From NCBI GenBank assembly GCA_025201765.1, contig MU623494.1:1-64000 (forward strand): a stretch of DNA of 64,000 nucleotides. The letters run 5' to 3'. Under the pieces are notes generated by a model. That model was not told where the DNA came from, did no database searches, and saw nothing but the letters and a program-made list of their open reading frames with translations. This stretch comes from Daldinia sp. FL1419 (Eukaryota > Ascomycota > Sordariomycetes > Xylariales > Hypoxylaceae). The position numbers were made by a program, and so were the translations under genes. Shown piece after piece: positions 1-12,610 of the stretch (within the stretch, counting starts at the first letter, position 1; each line of letters begins with the position of its first letter).

Positions 1-420
1 TTTAAAAATTTTAATAATATTATAATATATATTTTAAAATAATAAAATAAAATTTAAAATTATTATTAATTAATATATATTTTAATATAATAATAGTTCT
101 ATAGGAAGTTAAATTAATATTCTAATATTAAAGGTAATTATAAGAAATAAAAGATTTTTTATTATAATTTTTAACCTTCAACGCCTTTCAAATTTCAACA
201 TTTTAGAATTCTTTTTTATCTTTATTTTTTTATTCCTTTTATTTAAATGTACAATAAAAGTTGCAGCAATTTAAATTAAATACATCTTATAGATAAGATA
301 TTGAATATAGAATCAAATAATATATTCAATTAAAATAGGTTAATTTTTGATTAAATTTCTAGGCTTATAACCTATTAAAATAAAATATATATATAAAATA
401 AATTATTTATATTATCAAAT
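1..420. other. Extremely AT-rich edge block
   Basis: Almost free of G and C for the first ~170 bases and still strongly AT-biased to about 420, where composition shifts to ordinary intergenic DNA. No coding sequence. Its right end merges into the AT-rich copy of an inverted repeat (361-513) whose differences from its partner are C-to-T/G-to-A, so the block is best read as the end of a RIP-degraded repeat that continues off the left edge. A mitochondrial insertion is possible but no mitochondrial gene is recognisable. Confidence 0.6.
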
Positions 421-513
421 TTATTTTAAAGAATAAATGGGTATATCTATAATATATAAAGTTATAGATGTGGGGCATATTATATCCCTATATATCAACC
501 ATATATATTCCAA
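361..513 (-). repeat. Inverted repeat copy A, RIP-mutated
   Basis: The reverse complement of this segment aligns nearly without gaps, over about 150 bases, with 2260-2412. The first ~95 aligned bases (from TTGGAAT at 513 inward) contain about 22 differences. About 19 are transitions in which this copy has T for C or A for G; one goes the other way and two are transversions. That one-sided bias is the signature of repeat-induced point mutation. No protein of a known transposon is recognisable. Confidence 0.75.
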
Positions 514-2259
514 TAATCTTAATAAATGGTAGCAAACCCTTAGTACGACCAAAAGCCAACATAAATCGTCGATATGGTTTGCTATATGTGTAGGCTTATC
601 AGCCACTGCAATAAATGCCACAGAGAGACAGAGCTGAACATATACGAGGTCCATGCCCTGGACTGTCCACAATATTTAAGAACCGGACCCTGTGGTGAGA
701 GACCTCTAAGTGAACTAGCGTTCCGGGAGTATACTAGCGAGTGCCGTGTATGCTATGTAACACGAATGACCGAGATGGTGAGAAGACAAAGGAGTATGTG
801 CTACCTTTCGCCATTTATTCAACCCCCGCCCTCCTTTATATCTTTTGAGTAATCTACTAATATTCATATCAACCTACCATAGGAGAATAAATCCAATCCT
901 CAGATGTCATCTTGGCAATACCACTGAGTATTAGAAGCGGCCAACCAACATCCAGAACTCATGCAAACCGGGAATGAAACTACGTGAGTGTTCTTAGGAG
1001 GAGAGGTGCTTGGAAAAAGGGGGATGATATACACTTTTGGGAGAATCTGAAGTCGTTGGACTTTATGGCGATTTGTTAGTAGTTGATTAACTGCCATTTA
1101 TTATTTATTATTAATAGACATACTTTTTTGTCCATCAACGTTATTCGCGGCTATTCGAAAATGCCTCTGAATGAAATCACACGAAGAGCGAATGTCAGAA
1201 GCAGCAGCTTCAGCTCTATAAAGTAGCCGTGTAGTAGTATCAGACTTATGACGCTTTGCCCCTAACCCTCAGCGAGGGCGCTGCACGCTTCATACATATA
1301 GCATCACATTGTACCAATTATTGGTACTAATAATATCCAAACTAATTGGAGTTAGTTAGATAGATACCAATTGATAATCAAAGAGCCAACTCGCTTGTCA
1401 TGGGTATCTGCGGGTCAAAATCCTATTGTTGACATTCCGTATGCCTTGCACATACAATATACAGCTTACTCTACATGCATAGCTTCAAAGCTCTATAGTC
1501 AACTAGAAGTAGGTTGAGAGTCTGTTGTGGAACAAAGAAGCTACTCCCATACCTTTCATTCTGTCCCGGCCGCACAAATGATAATACCCTTATTCAACTT
1601 TACTGGCATTGGATTGTAAAAGAATTATACATTCTCATAGTCGGGGGAGATAGAATGTGAACCTTTCCCACCCTCACAACTACTCATTGACGTCTTTTTG
1701 ACATACCTCGGTATATTGTATCACGTCTAAGAGTAAAATTAACTATCTTACATACCTACCATCCAATGGTCAATATGTTCTGCTACGAAGAGGAACGTGC
1801 ACTGGTTTGTAGTAGTAGTGGTAACCTGGGACTCCATTTTCAGTTCAACATGCATGCCCCTTTCTGGTTTTTTTTTTTGGTTTTTTTGCGGCGGGACTTT
1901 GTGGAGACTAGTCAGGAAAAGGAGTATAGCCGTATAGCCCTTGCACATATATAAAGGGCAAGCATTACCACTCTAATACATTCATACGGCTACTCACAGC
2001 AGCTTCGCTGCTGCTTCTCAACAATCATTCTACGATTGACTTCCCTCAAGGGTACTCTCTGACAAGATCTCTCCCATGCGGGGTAAAGGGTGTTCCCAGT
2101 GTATATATCTTCATGGTTGCAGATCTAGTACGGACTTCCTTTCGAGACCATGAGTTATATCCACGCACCCCACACCTGGAACACGGAGAAACTCATTTAC
2201 TCCTTTTATCCATCAACTTATTCAAACTGAGATATGCAAGGAAGTGGTAAGTAGTGGTG
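514..2259. other. Spacer between the inverted repeat copies
   Basis: About 1.75 kb of ordinary composition between the two repeat arms. Only short open frames on both strands, with no start context, introns or recognisable protein. It might be the inside of a decayed element bounded by the two arms, but I see no transposase or reverse transcriptase remnant. Confidence 0.4.
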
Positions 2260-2412
2260 TTGGAATGTGTGTGGCTGGTATACAGGGATATTATACGTCC
2301 CACATCCGTGGCCTTTGTATACTGTAGATATCCCCATCTATTCTCTAAGATAGACTTGATAATACAAGTAACTTACCCCATATATTGCGTCCTATTTCAA
2401 CAAGTGGTATCT
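2260..2412 (+). repeat. Inverted repeat copy B, less mutated
   Basis: Partner of 361-513 in opposite orientation. It begins TTGGAATGTGTGTGGCTGG and includes a CAGGGATATTATACG segment that is readable in both copies. It keeps C and G at nearly every site where copy A has T and A, so it is either close to the unmutated source or was less affected. The alignment decays after about 2412. Confidence 0.75.
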
Positions 2413-5400
2413 ATGGATGTACTACCTATGATTCATGAGCGGTAACGGTAACAGTGTTCATCTCTTTAGGATTAATCTTGGTAGTTTTGCTAAGTTTCCT
2501 TTTTAGGATATTAGTTTTTGTGACTACGGATTTCATTGCCCGCCTTCCGGTCATGGTATACGGAAGACAAAGAGGATGATATAGGAAGACCAAACTCCAT
2601 ACCTATTACTTTGTAAGGTTGTGGAGGCTCAGGTATCTGCCCAAGGGGGAACGACTCAAGTAATAATATAGACCTTTACTCTAGTATCGTTGCCTAATTT
2701 AATGGGGTGGCATGTAGAATAAAACTCTGTTTGTTATAGCCTTGCATGGGACAGTTGCGGTTGCTTCTGCACTAGGGGTTGAGCAGGTGATTGTATCGGG
2801 ATGCAATAATTATTAGAGCTCGGACCCTCCCCTTCTAAAGACTAACCGTGTATAGTATGAGCGCGGTAATGGTGTATAGACGGGCTGTTAGAGCACTTGC
2901 GTAATAAGTTGTCGTTGCCCAAAGCGTCTTCACCCGTTCTATCCCGATTATTATTACAGGCTCCGCTGGAGTTTTCAGCCAGCTTTGTTTAACGCAAAGC
3001 TGCTGTACGACGAAGCTTATTGTGGCTCTCGATATGTGGTCCTAAATGTTAGTTATGTTCCAGTTCCTGGCGGCCGTCTAGCTCTACCATCGGCCTAGAT
3101 AGCAACATCCTGACGATGATTGCATCAAGCTAACTTGAGCCAACTGTCTTCCTTATAACATCGTTCTCGGTATTCTTCTAATTTATGACCCAAGGAGTAA
3201 TAGGTAAAGCTCTGACGCTATAGTAATCCCATAGTAATCGTCATTTCAACGGTTGTCGCCGTGTGGCCTTCGGTAAAAGACGGACGTGGACGGCCTATAC
3301 CTATCGTATATTCCCTAGAATATATCCCTGCTTCTATTCTAGCCTTGCGACTGCTCCCGGTCTCCTAGCAACATGTCATAGGGGCTTAATATCGATGAGG
3401 GTAATAGCATTGCATCGTGATTTGCTGGAGTCGTCCCTGGGCTGTTTTATCTGGTCATCCTCTGCTCTCTTTCAGATCCATTTTACGCTCCTTTAAGTTC
3501 TCGAGACTCTTTCTTATTATATGTCCCTTTATACTTCCTCCTATTGTAGTCGGTGTTCCACTTATGACTCCAAACCATGCCGTTGTCGAATGTCTCTCCC
3601 AGAGCCCGAAGTGGTGGTGGCGTGACGCTCCGGTTTGTGATACGTGCGTGCTTCGGGAACTCGTATAGTCGAATTAGTATAGTAGTGCACAACGGAAATA
3701 TTGAAACTTACTGGATGTCCTTGTATAGATATATGTGTATGTGGAGAGCTCGTTCGGCTCAAGATAATCCCACTTCTCCGTCATATGATAACTGACAAGA
3801 CTGTTGGACGAGAACGCGCGGCTATGTCGCTTGCCGCAGCATATTTGGGATGTTTTACACTGCAGACAGTAGAAATACGGAGCACATATACTCACCGCAA
3901 GTGTCTCGGGGCCGATTAGGGGCAGCATTCAAGGCCCTGCCGTCTCTTGAACAAGGCAGGATTTCCCCCTGCTACATACGCCCACTTTCTTTCACGAGCC
4001 ATCATATTGCAGAAAACCTGCATACGAGAATGTCATACGTAAACAGTGAGTACGCGTTCTGGGCTGGAAACATGTGCTTGTCTTTGGATCTATAGAACAT
4101 CTCGCATAGAGGAACCCGGTAGCCCCCAATAAGGTATCTACCTACTTAACCCGAACATATTCTTTCGCTTATAAGCCCAGTATGAACACGACCGTCTGTG
4201 TTCTCTTCCCAAGCCCAAGTTACGTAGATGTCTTATAGTATGCATGGCTAGGTATGTGCGACGTGTTTTGTTGTTTCAGGCTGCCACCTGTATGCTCTAC
4301 AGAGTGTTACTGGCCGATAGCAAAGAGAAACTATATTTAGGCTTCAAAGCAAGTTTACAGACGCGGGGTTACGTTCCCCCTCTTATTTAACAGAAGGCAT
4401 GGCAATTCAATTCTAGTCTTGAATAACCTTTAGCCTGTCTCTAAATACCATGCTGAGCAATGTTATAGTAAACTCAGCATAGGAACCCTCTTTATCCTGT
4501 TGAGCTATAAGTGTCTCAACTACTAAGATGTATATGAAAGATGAAACGACACGACTAACTATACATCAAAAGCTGTGTTCCTAGTCGTCAGCAATTCTAA
4601 TAAACGTCAGCAAGCCCCTATCCATCACTAACCTCGGCTGACTCAGAACCATATATCGGGCGTATAAGATGCGATTCCCGCCTACGTCCATAGTGCTTAG
4701 GTGAAGTAATCCGATCACCTCCTGTTAGGTTTAAACGCGTGATAAGAGTGAGAAGTAAAGTGACAGGCAAGCAAGACCCAACCTCGATAGCAATTACGCA
4801 CGCTTATTAGGTATTAGGCATGCAGTTACTTGTTAGCACTGCCCACAATCCTATAGCAAGCGACGTAAGGGTCAGGGAAGCGTCCCGAGTGGGTGAGAAA
4901 AGCGCGTTTATTGCTCGATCTCTTTTCTAAGTGCCGGCGCCATCGAATCATAGATCGGCAAATCGGCATTAGCCGTCGACGGACGGGCATAATGAGCGCC
5001 GATGCCTGAGATCAACATCGCCGATGTATGTGAGTCCTCGTATAAGAGTTCTTAATATTCTTATTAATTAAGGGCTAATTAGGTGCTATGGTACATTGTT
5101 GCTATGCTAGAGTTTAAGACAATCCCTTTGGCATCGTCCCTTTTTTAGCATACCCTTGACACTTGTACCTGGGGGTTGGCATCCCATCTCTAGTAACCTG
5201 ATATTTAGAAGATTGGACAGGTATGAAGCTATATAACCTGTTAGAGTGAAGTAAGTTGGGCCCTTATATAGCTGTGCTGGTAACATCGATAAATTAAAGA
5301 TGCGAGGTTACATAGGGACCCCTTAGCCAGGAACCAATATCGAAACGGAGGGGTTCGGTGGTATTCGGTGAATGCTACCCCCCGTCCTTCCGGATGGTGC

Positions 5401-5578
5401 TGAGTTGGACTGCTGTCAGTTTATGAAGTAAGTATCAGAGCCAACTCACGAACGCTTGCGGAACTAGACATCATCATAGATGCCCCGGGGAGGCACGGTT
5501 TCTACGCCACGAATGGTCTCTACATTCGCGTCGGCCATCGGTGGAATGGTTAAGGTCTAAGCCCCACGGGGTTGATTG

Positions 5579-5671
5579 GTGGCTCTCCGGCCAAGTATAC
5601 AGTTTTGGCAGTGAAATGCTAATGAGATGTTGGGGGTCCGTGGTACGTCATCCGTTCGAGTCCGGGACACG
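5579..5671 (+). pseudogene. Possible tRNA-Ser(GCU) relic
   Basis: A D-arm/A-box-like stretch (GGCCAAGTATACAG), an anticodon-loop-like ATGCTAATG with GCT in the right place and a B-box-like GTTCGAGTCC follow one another at roughly the spacing of a class II tRNA. However, the T stem pairs badly and the 5' and 3' acceptor strands do not complement, so it cannot fold as a working tRNA. It is either a decayed tRNA gene or a chance likeness. Confidence 0.25.
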
Positions 5672-7204
5672 GGAGGAGGCAGAGCTTGCCCGAGAAAACT
5701 ACGATTATACCTACCCTTGCTTACGCGTCAATGAATCAGAGAAGGTTGCGTCCTAAGAGATAAAGATGCCGCACTGAGGCCGGCACATTTCAAAGTGACA
5801 GTCACTATTATCCCGAAGGATCTCCTTCTTGCGAAAGAGAGAGAGAGAGAGAAAGGTAGGATTTCCAACATACCAAATACGGCAAACGAGCTTCCCGAGT
5901 TCATCACCACGACCTAATTTGAGCGACCTTCGGATTGGACGGATCGGTGCAACTAATTCTCAACCTAACAGGCCGTCTTACATTGCTGAATCGCTCATTC
6001 CGCCCGCCTCAATTAACCTCAGCTGATTCGAATCAAAATCGAACGAGTCTAGACAACGAATCGAAAGATTGAACCGGAAATGGAAATATGAGCATAGTTA
6101 TGGTCACTGCTAATGACCTTCCAAGGTTTAGTTGATATTGTCGAATACCAATTGTGCCGACTCACACCATCGCCTAGCCGACGACCTACGAGGTACAGAA
6201 GCAACCGTCTCAATTTACCCTACACTGTCAGAATGGACTTGCAGTTAGATAGGGTCCGAGTATCGGTTATGTCTTCAGCCTAGCCAGAGACGCATATATG
6301 ACTTGGCGGAATTGCAGAAATACAATGCCAGGCGACCAGATCAGCAAAAAGTACCATGGCTAGCCGCATTACCACACAACACATTCGGGTTTTACAACCC
6401 GAAGCAGTACTACAATTCATCAACAATTTCAGTAATAGATGGGATTATTTTCGTTGAACACTACTAGTTTGTTCATTTCCATTTTAGCCCATACACAACA
6501 TACCTTGGATACCGGATACCATACCCCTTAGTGACCACCAACTCACTTAAGCCACTTTTTGTTACTTCTCACAAGAACAGAGTGCCATCAGCTTCCACGG
6601 GGACAAAAGACGTATCGGAACCGGAGACATGGCCCCGCCGCCCATGACTAGTTCGGCATTTTCCCAGCAGGGAAATGAACGAAGGAATTATCTGATCCAG
6701 TTACACAGCATCTGTACGAAATGCGGCGCCGACAGTTGAACTGCCATCCCGAAAGGGCGTCGCATCTCGCCCTAGCAGGCTGCGCGTGTCAAAGGAGCGA
6801 TTACGGCTGCGCTGCAGAACGAATTGGCGCTGCGTCCCTTGCTTCGTCGCTTGACGAAGAGGCCTATCGGAAGAGGAGGATCGCGGAAAAAAGAAAGAAA
6901 AGAATATAGCGATTGAACTATGTAGGACAATCATATGCGTGAAGGCTACTGCTGCCTAGATCCTCATAGGCGCCACTATACTTCTGGAAAAAAGGCACTG
7001 TGGTGCGACACTTCTAGTCCTAATTCCTGTAAGACTTCTCAGCTTCTGCGCAGTACGACAGAATACAGAGAGAACACACCCAAGGACCCGATATTTTCAA
7101 GTCACCGCAACTTTATCGGTGCTTAGAATGGTCAATATTGCTGCTGGTATACCCGTCTGCAATTCGAATACGAACTATTGGAAAATAGATTGAGACTCGT
7201 GAAG

Positions 7205-7234
7205 TCAAGGTCAAGGTCAAGGTCAAGTCAAGGG
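7205..7234 (+). repeat. TCAAGG short tandem repeat
   Basis: Three perfect adjoining TCAAGG units followed by TCAAG and TCAAGGG. Non-coding; no further role visible. Confidence 0.8.
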
Positions 7235-10200
7235 TGCATAGTCGTTTCAATTACGCCGACATCATAGCGACTACGAGACGGGAGAGTGCCGATCCTTACA
7301 TATCCCGCACAGCCCACATTTATCGAGGTCTCTGTCTCCCTTGACCAAAGGGAACGAATACTCGCGGGGGAAATTAGGGTCGTGGCTGGCGGCGGTTGAG
7401 ATTCCGACGCCTCCCACGTATTTCATTCAATTAGGGGGCGCTTCTGACACTGCAATCCGCAACCCCCCCGAACGAAGGGGCGCCGATTCTTGCACGAAAG
7501 TCTTGCACTATCCCGAAGAAAGAATGGGCACACTGGAACGATGTGGCGTAAGCCCTAAGGCGACTTAACGGAATACATAGCGCGGGAGGGGCGGGAAAGG
7601 CGGATAGGTAGTCTGGGATCTAACTAGGATCTAAGAGGTGGACCGTGGCCATGAGGTACTATCGCGCTATTGCTGCAGGAGAGAGAGTTACGGCTTGGCG
7701 ACCTTGGCTGGACTACTTGGCCACTTGGCTCGCTTTCGCTTTTGAATCTTTCGGGTCGGATCTCGGACGGCATTATGTAGTGTATTAAAGAACTTCTGAA
7801 CACAGATGCACTACTACTATCGCTACTACTATTAGATTAAATAGGCATAATATTGATCTGCGGGTGAGAGTGAGGGCGAGGCTTCGGTCGTCGTTTTGTG
7901 GCCAATGTGGTCGGTTGCAAGCCTCATCGGGTCCTGTCCCGGAGATCAGCACGGAGTTTAGGACGTGCAGTTATACGGATCGGCCAAGTGTTTATACTAC
8001 ATGTACAAGTCACAAGACCACTCTGTTCAAGCTAAGCCGGAGACTGTAGCACTTTCATGAGACATGATAAGAGAGCTGTCTTCCGCTGGAAATATACAGG
8101 ATAACGACCGGGAATATCTGCCGTAATTATACATGGCTATTAAGTTTCCAGAATGTTTGATGTGGGCTCAACCCATCACTCGTTCGCAGCATAAACCTTT
8201 TTCAGCCACAGCATAATAGAAGGGATCGAACCTTGATCCCCCTCTACATTGGCTGCACAGAAATTTATTAAAATGTAATCCGAAATGGGCGGGTTATGGA
8301 CTAGGAGCTATGGACTATGGAGTAAGAAGTAGGGAGTTAGGAGAATGAAGTACGGATACTACCTGCACAAACGCAAATGCCCGGCTAACACGCCCGAAGC
8401 ATCCATCCACCAACGTACCCTTCGAGCAGCTATACATGTATGTACATAAGTATCAAGGATGCGGGAAGGAATTACCTAAAGTCTAAAACAAGGTGTCAAT
8501 GATGTTGCAATTAGCGGCAGCTAAATGATAAACGAGTGTTGTACTAGAGTAACATCAAACCTTACTCGCAAAGGAGACGAGAGGGGGCATCAGTGATGTA
8601 GTTATGTCAAGGCCGAGCTAGTTGGGATATTTCCCGAAGCCAAGGCCTTTTTTTGTCCTTCTCGTTAACCTCTGCTTGTACTCATATTGTTTCGTGGCAC
8701 GCGAGAATTACAGAATTACCTTATAGCACACTTAGAGGTATAGATACCTAATTAGTTATATATATATAAGTACCTCACAACTAAACCGATGGGAACTTGG
8801 CGGGGTGAGAACAGGAAGAGCCAAGCGTAAAAGGAATGGCTAGATCTTAACGATAATAACAACAGCAACAACAGCAACAATAACCTTGACTATATTACGT
8901 AAATATATAAATGTATAAATGTGTGAATGTGTAAATGTGTGAATGTGCGAAAGTATGTATGAATACGTGGATACCTAAGAATAGATTTTTAAGACATGGA
9001 GTCGTCATCGCTGATGGGATGATGAGATACCAGGTGCGCGGAATAAGAGAACCACAGAATATGTATGGCGATAGGGTGACCCGACGGTTTGGGTATGCCA
9101 TTGTGTGGAAGGACCAGGAAGGATTACTATGACTACCTAGGTAGGTAGCTACCTACATAACACACCACGTAGATGGCGAATCGAGGTTAGCGAGTAAGGC
9201 GAGTGAGGCTAGCAGATAGATTTCCTGATTAGGAATATTCCTTCAAATTGCCCAGCGCGTTGGGTCTCCGTCCAATCTAGTTTCGAGTGTTATTTCTCAT
9301 ATTGAAGTCATTGGTAAACTAGCTGTTTTTCATTTGCCATGAGACAGCTGTTGGTATTATGGCGGTGATCAGGGTCCAGTTGTCAAGTACCAAATCTTAT
9401 CTCTACTCATATCTTACCTCATTTTCCCTTGCCTTAGCTTATAAGGAGCTCCTGTTATAAGCGTTAAAGATTCCTTCGTATGCGCCAGACCGACGCGCGA
9501 TAAGATGGCTACGTACGATACGCACGACACGCACGATGCCATGCATTCGACGTGGTGAGGTCGTGAGGATTCGCCCTAGGTTAGGAGGTACTTAGGAGGT
9601 GAGATTTGAGATGTATCGAAGGCAAGTAAAAATAATGCACGCACACGATTGAGCATGGTGTTGCGCAAGCTGGATGGTGTATGTATAACGTGTAATATGT
9701 ACGTAGTTATAATATGTATACTGGTCTCTTAGATTCGGTTCCTGTTGGGAAATTTGTACAATCGTGCACCTACATACGTCCACATATAATCCCCGCATAC
9801 ATGGCATATATGATATACCTCGCGTACCTACCTCATATACATGTATAGATTCTGTCGGGTCTTTTTAATCCATGCGGCATCCCACATGCTGGGAGCACGT
9901 TGCTGGCGTGGCTTGATGTAAGAACATAACAGTAAAATTGTGGCGATTTTTATAAATAAAGTAAAAAAAGGAAGAGATCATCTTTATAAGTCTTTCGCAC
10001 GTGCTTGAGTCGAAATCAGAGTGGAAGTTAAATCCACCTAATAAGAATAGAGCCTGGGGATCTCCAATATTACGTAGATCTATAAACGTTGTCTGGGTAA
10101 CTCGACATCTAACCAAATTGATATTTCTCGGTTTGACTTCGAATTTTTATTACGTGGAGTTTTTTAATGGAGTGCAGGACGTAAGATTCAGTGAGGGTGC

Positions 10201-12610
10201 GGAGCCAAAAAGTCCATGTTACACAATTTAAGATTTCCCGAGCCCGTTATGTAGGTATCTAACACATCTAATTAACGTAATTAAAGTACTTGGATTTCAT
10301 AGTTAGATGTAGGTAAAAGTAGAGAGAGCTGAGGAAGGAGGGCTGATGCATGATAGAGGCGCAGGAATAAGACTAGTGAAGGGTTACTTACATAGGTACG
10401 CGTTTACCATATCAATAAGCTCGGGGTTTAAAGAGCGTATACTATTGTAAACGGTGTAAGTGGTGTAAGTGACGTAGGTATACACATAAGTACCTAAATA
10501 CGGGATATAAAATGAAAAGAAAACCAATAACGAAATATTACACAGATCTATTACTTTTCGTTATTTGCATTATTAGCAACACTAGGCGTAATGGTACAAA
10601 TTTTATAATATATTTATAAAAAAATTTTAAAAAAAGAAGAAGAAAAGCAGAGAATGATGCCCAGACGAGAAAAACATAACAATGTAACTTAGTACTTCTT
10701 TGTAGCTTTCCCAGATCCCCTGTAAATTATTACATAGCGTTCGCCTTCGGTCCTTAGACACGCAGATCTAATGCACGTCTCGGTACTAGAAACCCCTGTA
10801 TGCAACCACGAGTTTTTTTTTTTTTTCTTCCCTATCTTACATGCCTCCAGCTTCTCGACCACCATTCAAATTATCAAGTAACTAAAGTGACCACCAAACG
10901 CATTACAGCTTTCCCTGGTTCACATTCAAGCCTGGAACGGTCCCTCGAAATCTACATGCAATCGAATCGCACGAATAAGCGAACAAGGCAGGCAACCATA
11001 GGACCCATACTATGTACACCTTTTTTTCTCATTCCTAAATAGCTTTCATCTTTTGCTTACTCGATGCGCCCGACCTTTGGGATGACAACGAAAGGTGAAT
11101 GACCCTTGGCGCCATTACACCTTTACCCAACCGCCTGTCAACCCAAAAAACAAAAGGGCCCGATTTCGAATCCATTCCCTCAAACAGGCATCTAGAACGA
11201 TTTTATATGTACAATCAGCTTTCGCGTCCAGAGGCCATAGAAATGGCCAATACATACAATTCCCGCCTGACCTTGATGTCCCTTATCAAGCTGGTGCTTA
11301 CGTTGAAGATTAGGCTTGTATCTGTCTCACGCTCTACTATGTATTATCTTCGCTAGCTACACCTTATACAGATATGCCTAGCACCTCAAGCATCCAAGCG
11401 TGTATTCTCACACGGATCGAGTCCTTGGGTGCACATGAATGATGTGTCCTGATACAGGCTTTGTACTAGTGTCGCATGGCCTAAACAATGACTGACATTG
11501 ACTTTTTACTGCTAACTGGGGTCCTGTTGACTTCTACCCTCCTGGAACAGTGAGGAGTTGACGGAGAGAGAAAATATCGAGAAAAAAAGAAAAAAAGAAA
11601 AAAAAAAAGGGAGAAAGAGAGATCAGGTCACAATATTTTTGATGCTCGTGGTAAGCTAACGGTAAACTCAGAGCCTAGCATTAGCTTGAGAACACATGTC
11701 TTTTCCTTTTACCTCGCCTACGCGTTAATCAACTGCTCAAGATTCGATTTGCTGTCCCTACTTAGTTCTACTTAGCTCTACTCTGTTCTGAGAAGGATGT
11801 CTGTATTCCCTACTCGCGCACATCATCGTTATATTACCCCCCACCATCCGCCATTCCAGGGGTAGGGATCTTTACGTTGTGCCGTACCTGGATATAAGTA
11901 TTTGATGGCGGCTGAAAATGTCTAGGCTAGACCGGGCATTTAATTGTGTATCGCGACCCCCCGTGTCTAAGATACCACTTTTACTTCCCTTAGTACACCC
12001 AAAACCTCCTTCCCGGGTGGCAGGGTCTGGTACTGGCAGGACCTGCGAGACCAAGCAGGCCAACAGCAACTGCATCAACATGATCCACTGGTCGATCCAC
12101 CGGTCCACATCCATACATACATACACCTACACACACACATCGACTTACATCCTCCATTCATACTTTGTACATGTTACAATATTACATGGGTAAGCCTCTT
12201 GTACTCCCGTGTCTTGCTTATAGACCCGAGATGGATAACATTATCTCGCTCTCATATTTAGGAAGGCACGATCCGGGATAAGTCTGATTCATGCACATTC
12301 GATGCAATTTCTGCGTACATGTAATATTTTGACTACTCCCGGTACATTCTGTTAGGATACCTCGCTGCTTTCTAACATATCAAACCTAACCACTCCCTTC
12401 CCTGTAATTCCTCCAGCTCCATACTTGGACGTTTAGCTTTTGTGTTATTCCCCCTCTAATATAGACGACCCTTTCTATATCCTCGTATATAACTTCATCC
12501 TTGACAAACAATCAACTATCCGGCGGGACTTACGAGAGTTTGGCACGTCATTGATGAACAAGAACTAAACAGCATACCTGATTAGATATCACTTAGCTTG
12601 AATCACGACG

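Larger units (their letters stand above)
2413..12610. other. 10-kb gene-free region upstream of the Cmr1-type gene
   Basis: No open frame longer than about 90 codons, no splice-joined reading frame and no recognisable protein on either strand. It holds a tRNA-Ser-like relic (5579-5671), GA repeats near 5838, a TCAAGG array (7205-7234), CAA-rich and TGTGAATG-type low-complexity DNA (8850-8950), an exact TACCTAGGTA palindrome (9134) and A/T tracts. The last few hundred bases must contain the promoter of the gene at 12611; TATA-like words (CTATATCC, GTATATAAC) lie at about 12475-12492. Confidence 0.5.

Noticed and set aside
1..420. Mitochondrial DNA insertion
   Set aside because: Composition alone would fit, but no mitochondrial gene or tRNA is recognisable and the adjoining repeat shows RIP-type changes that explain the AT bias.
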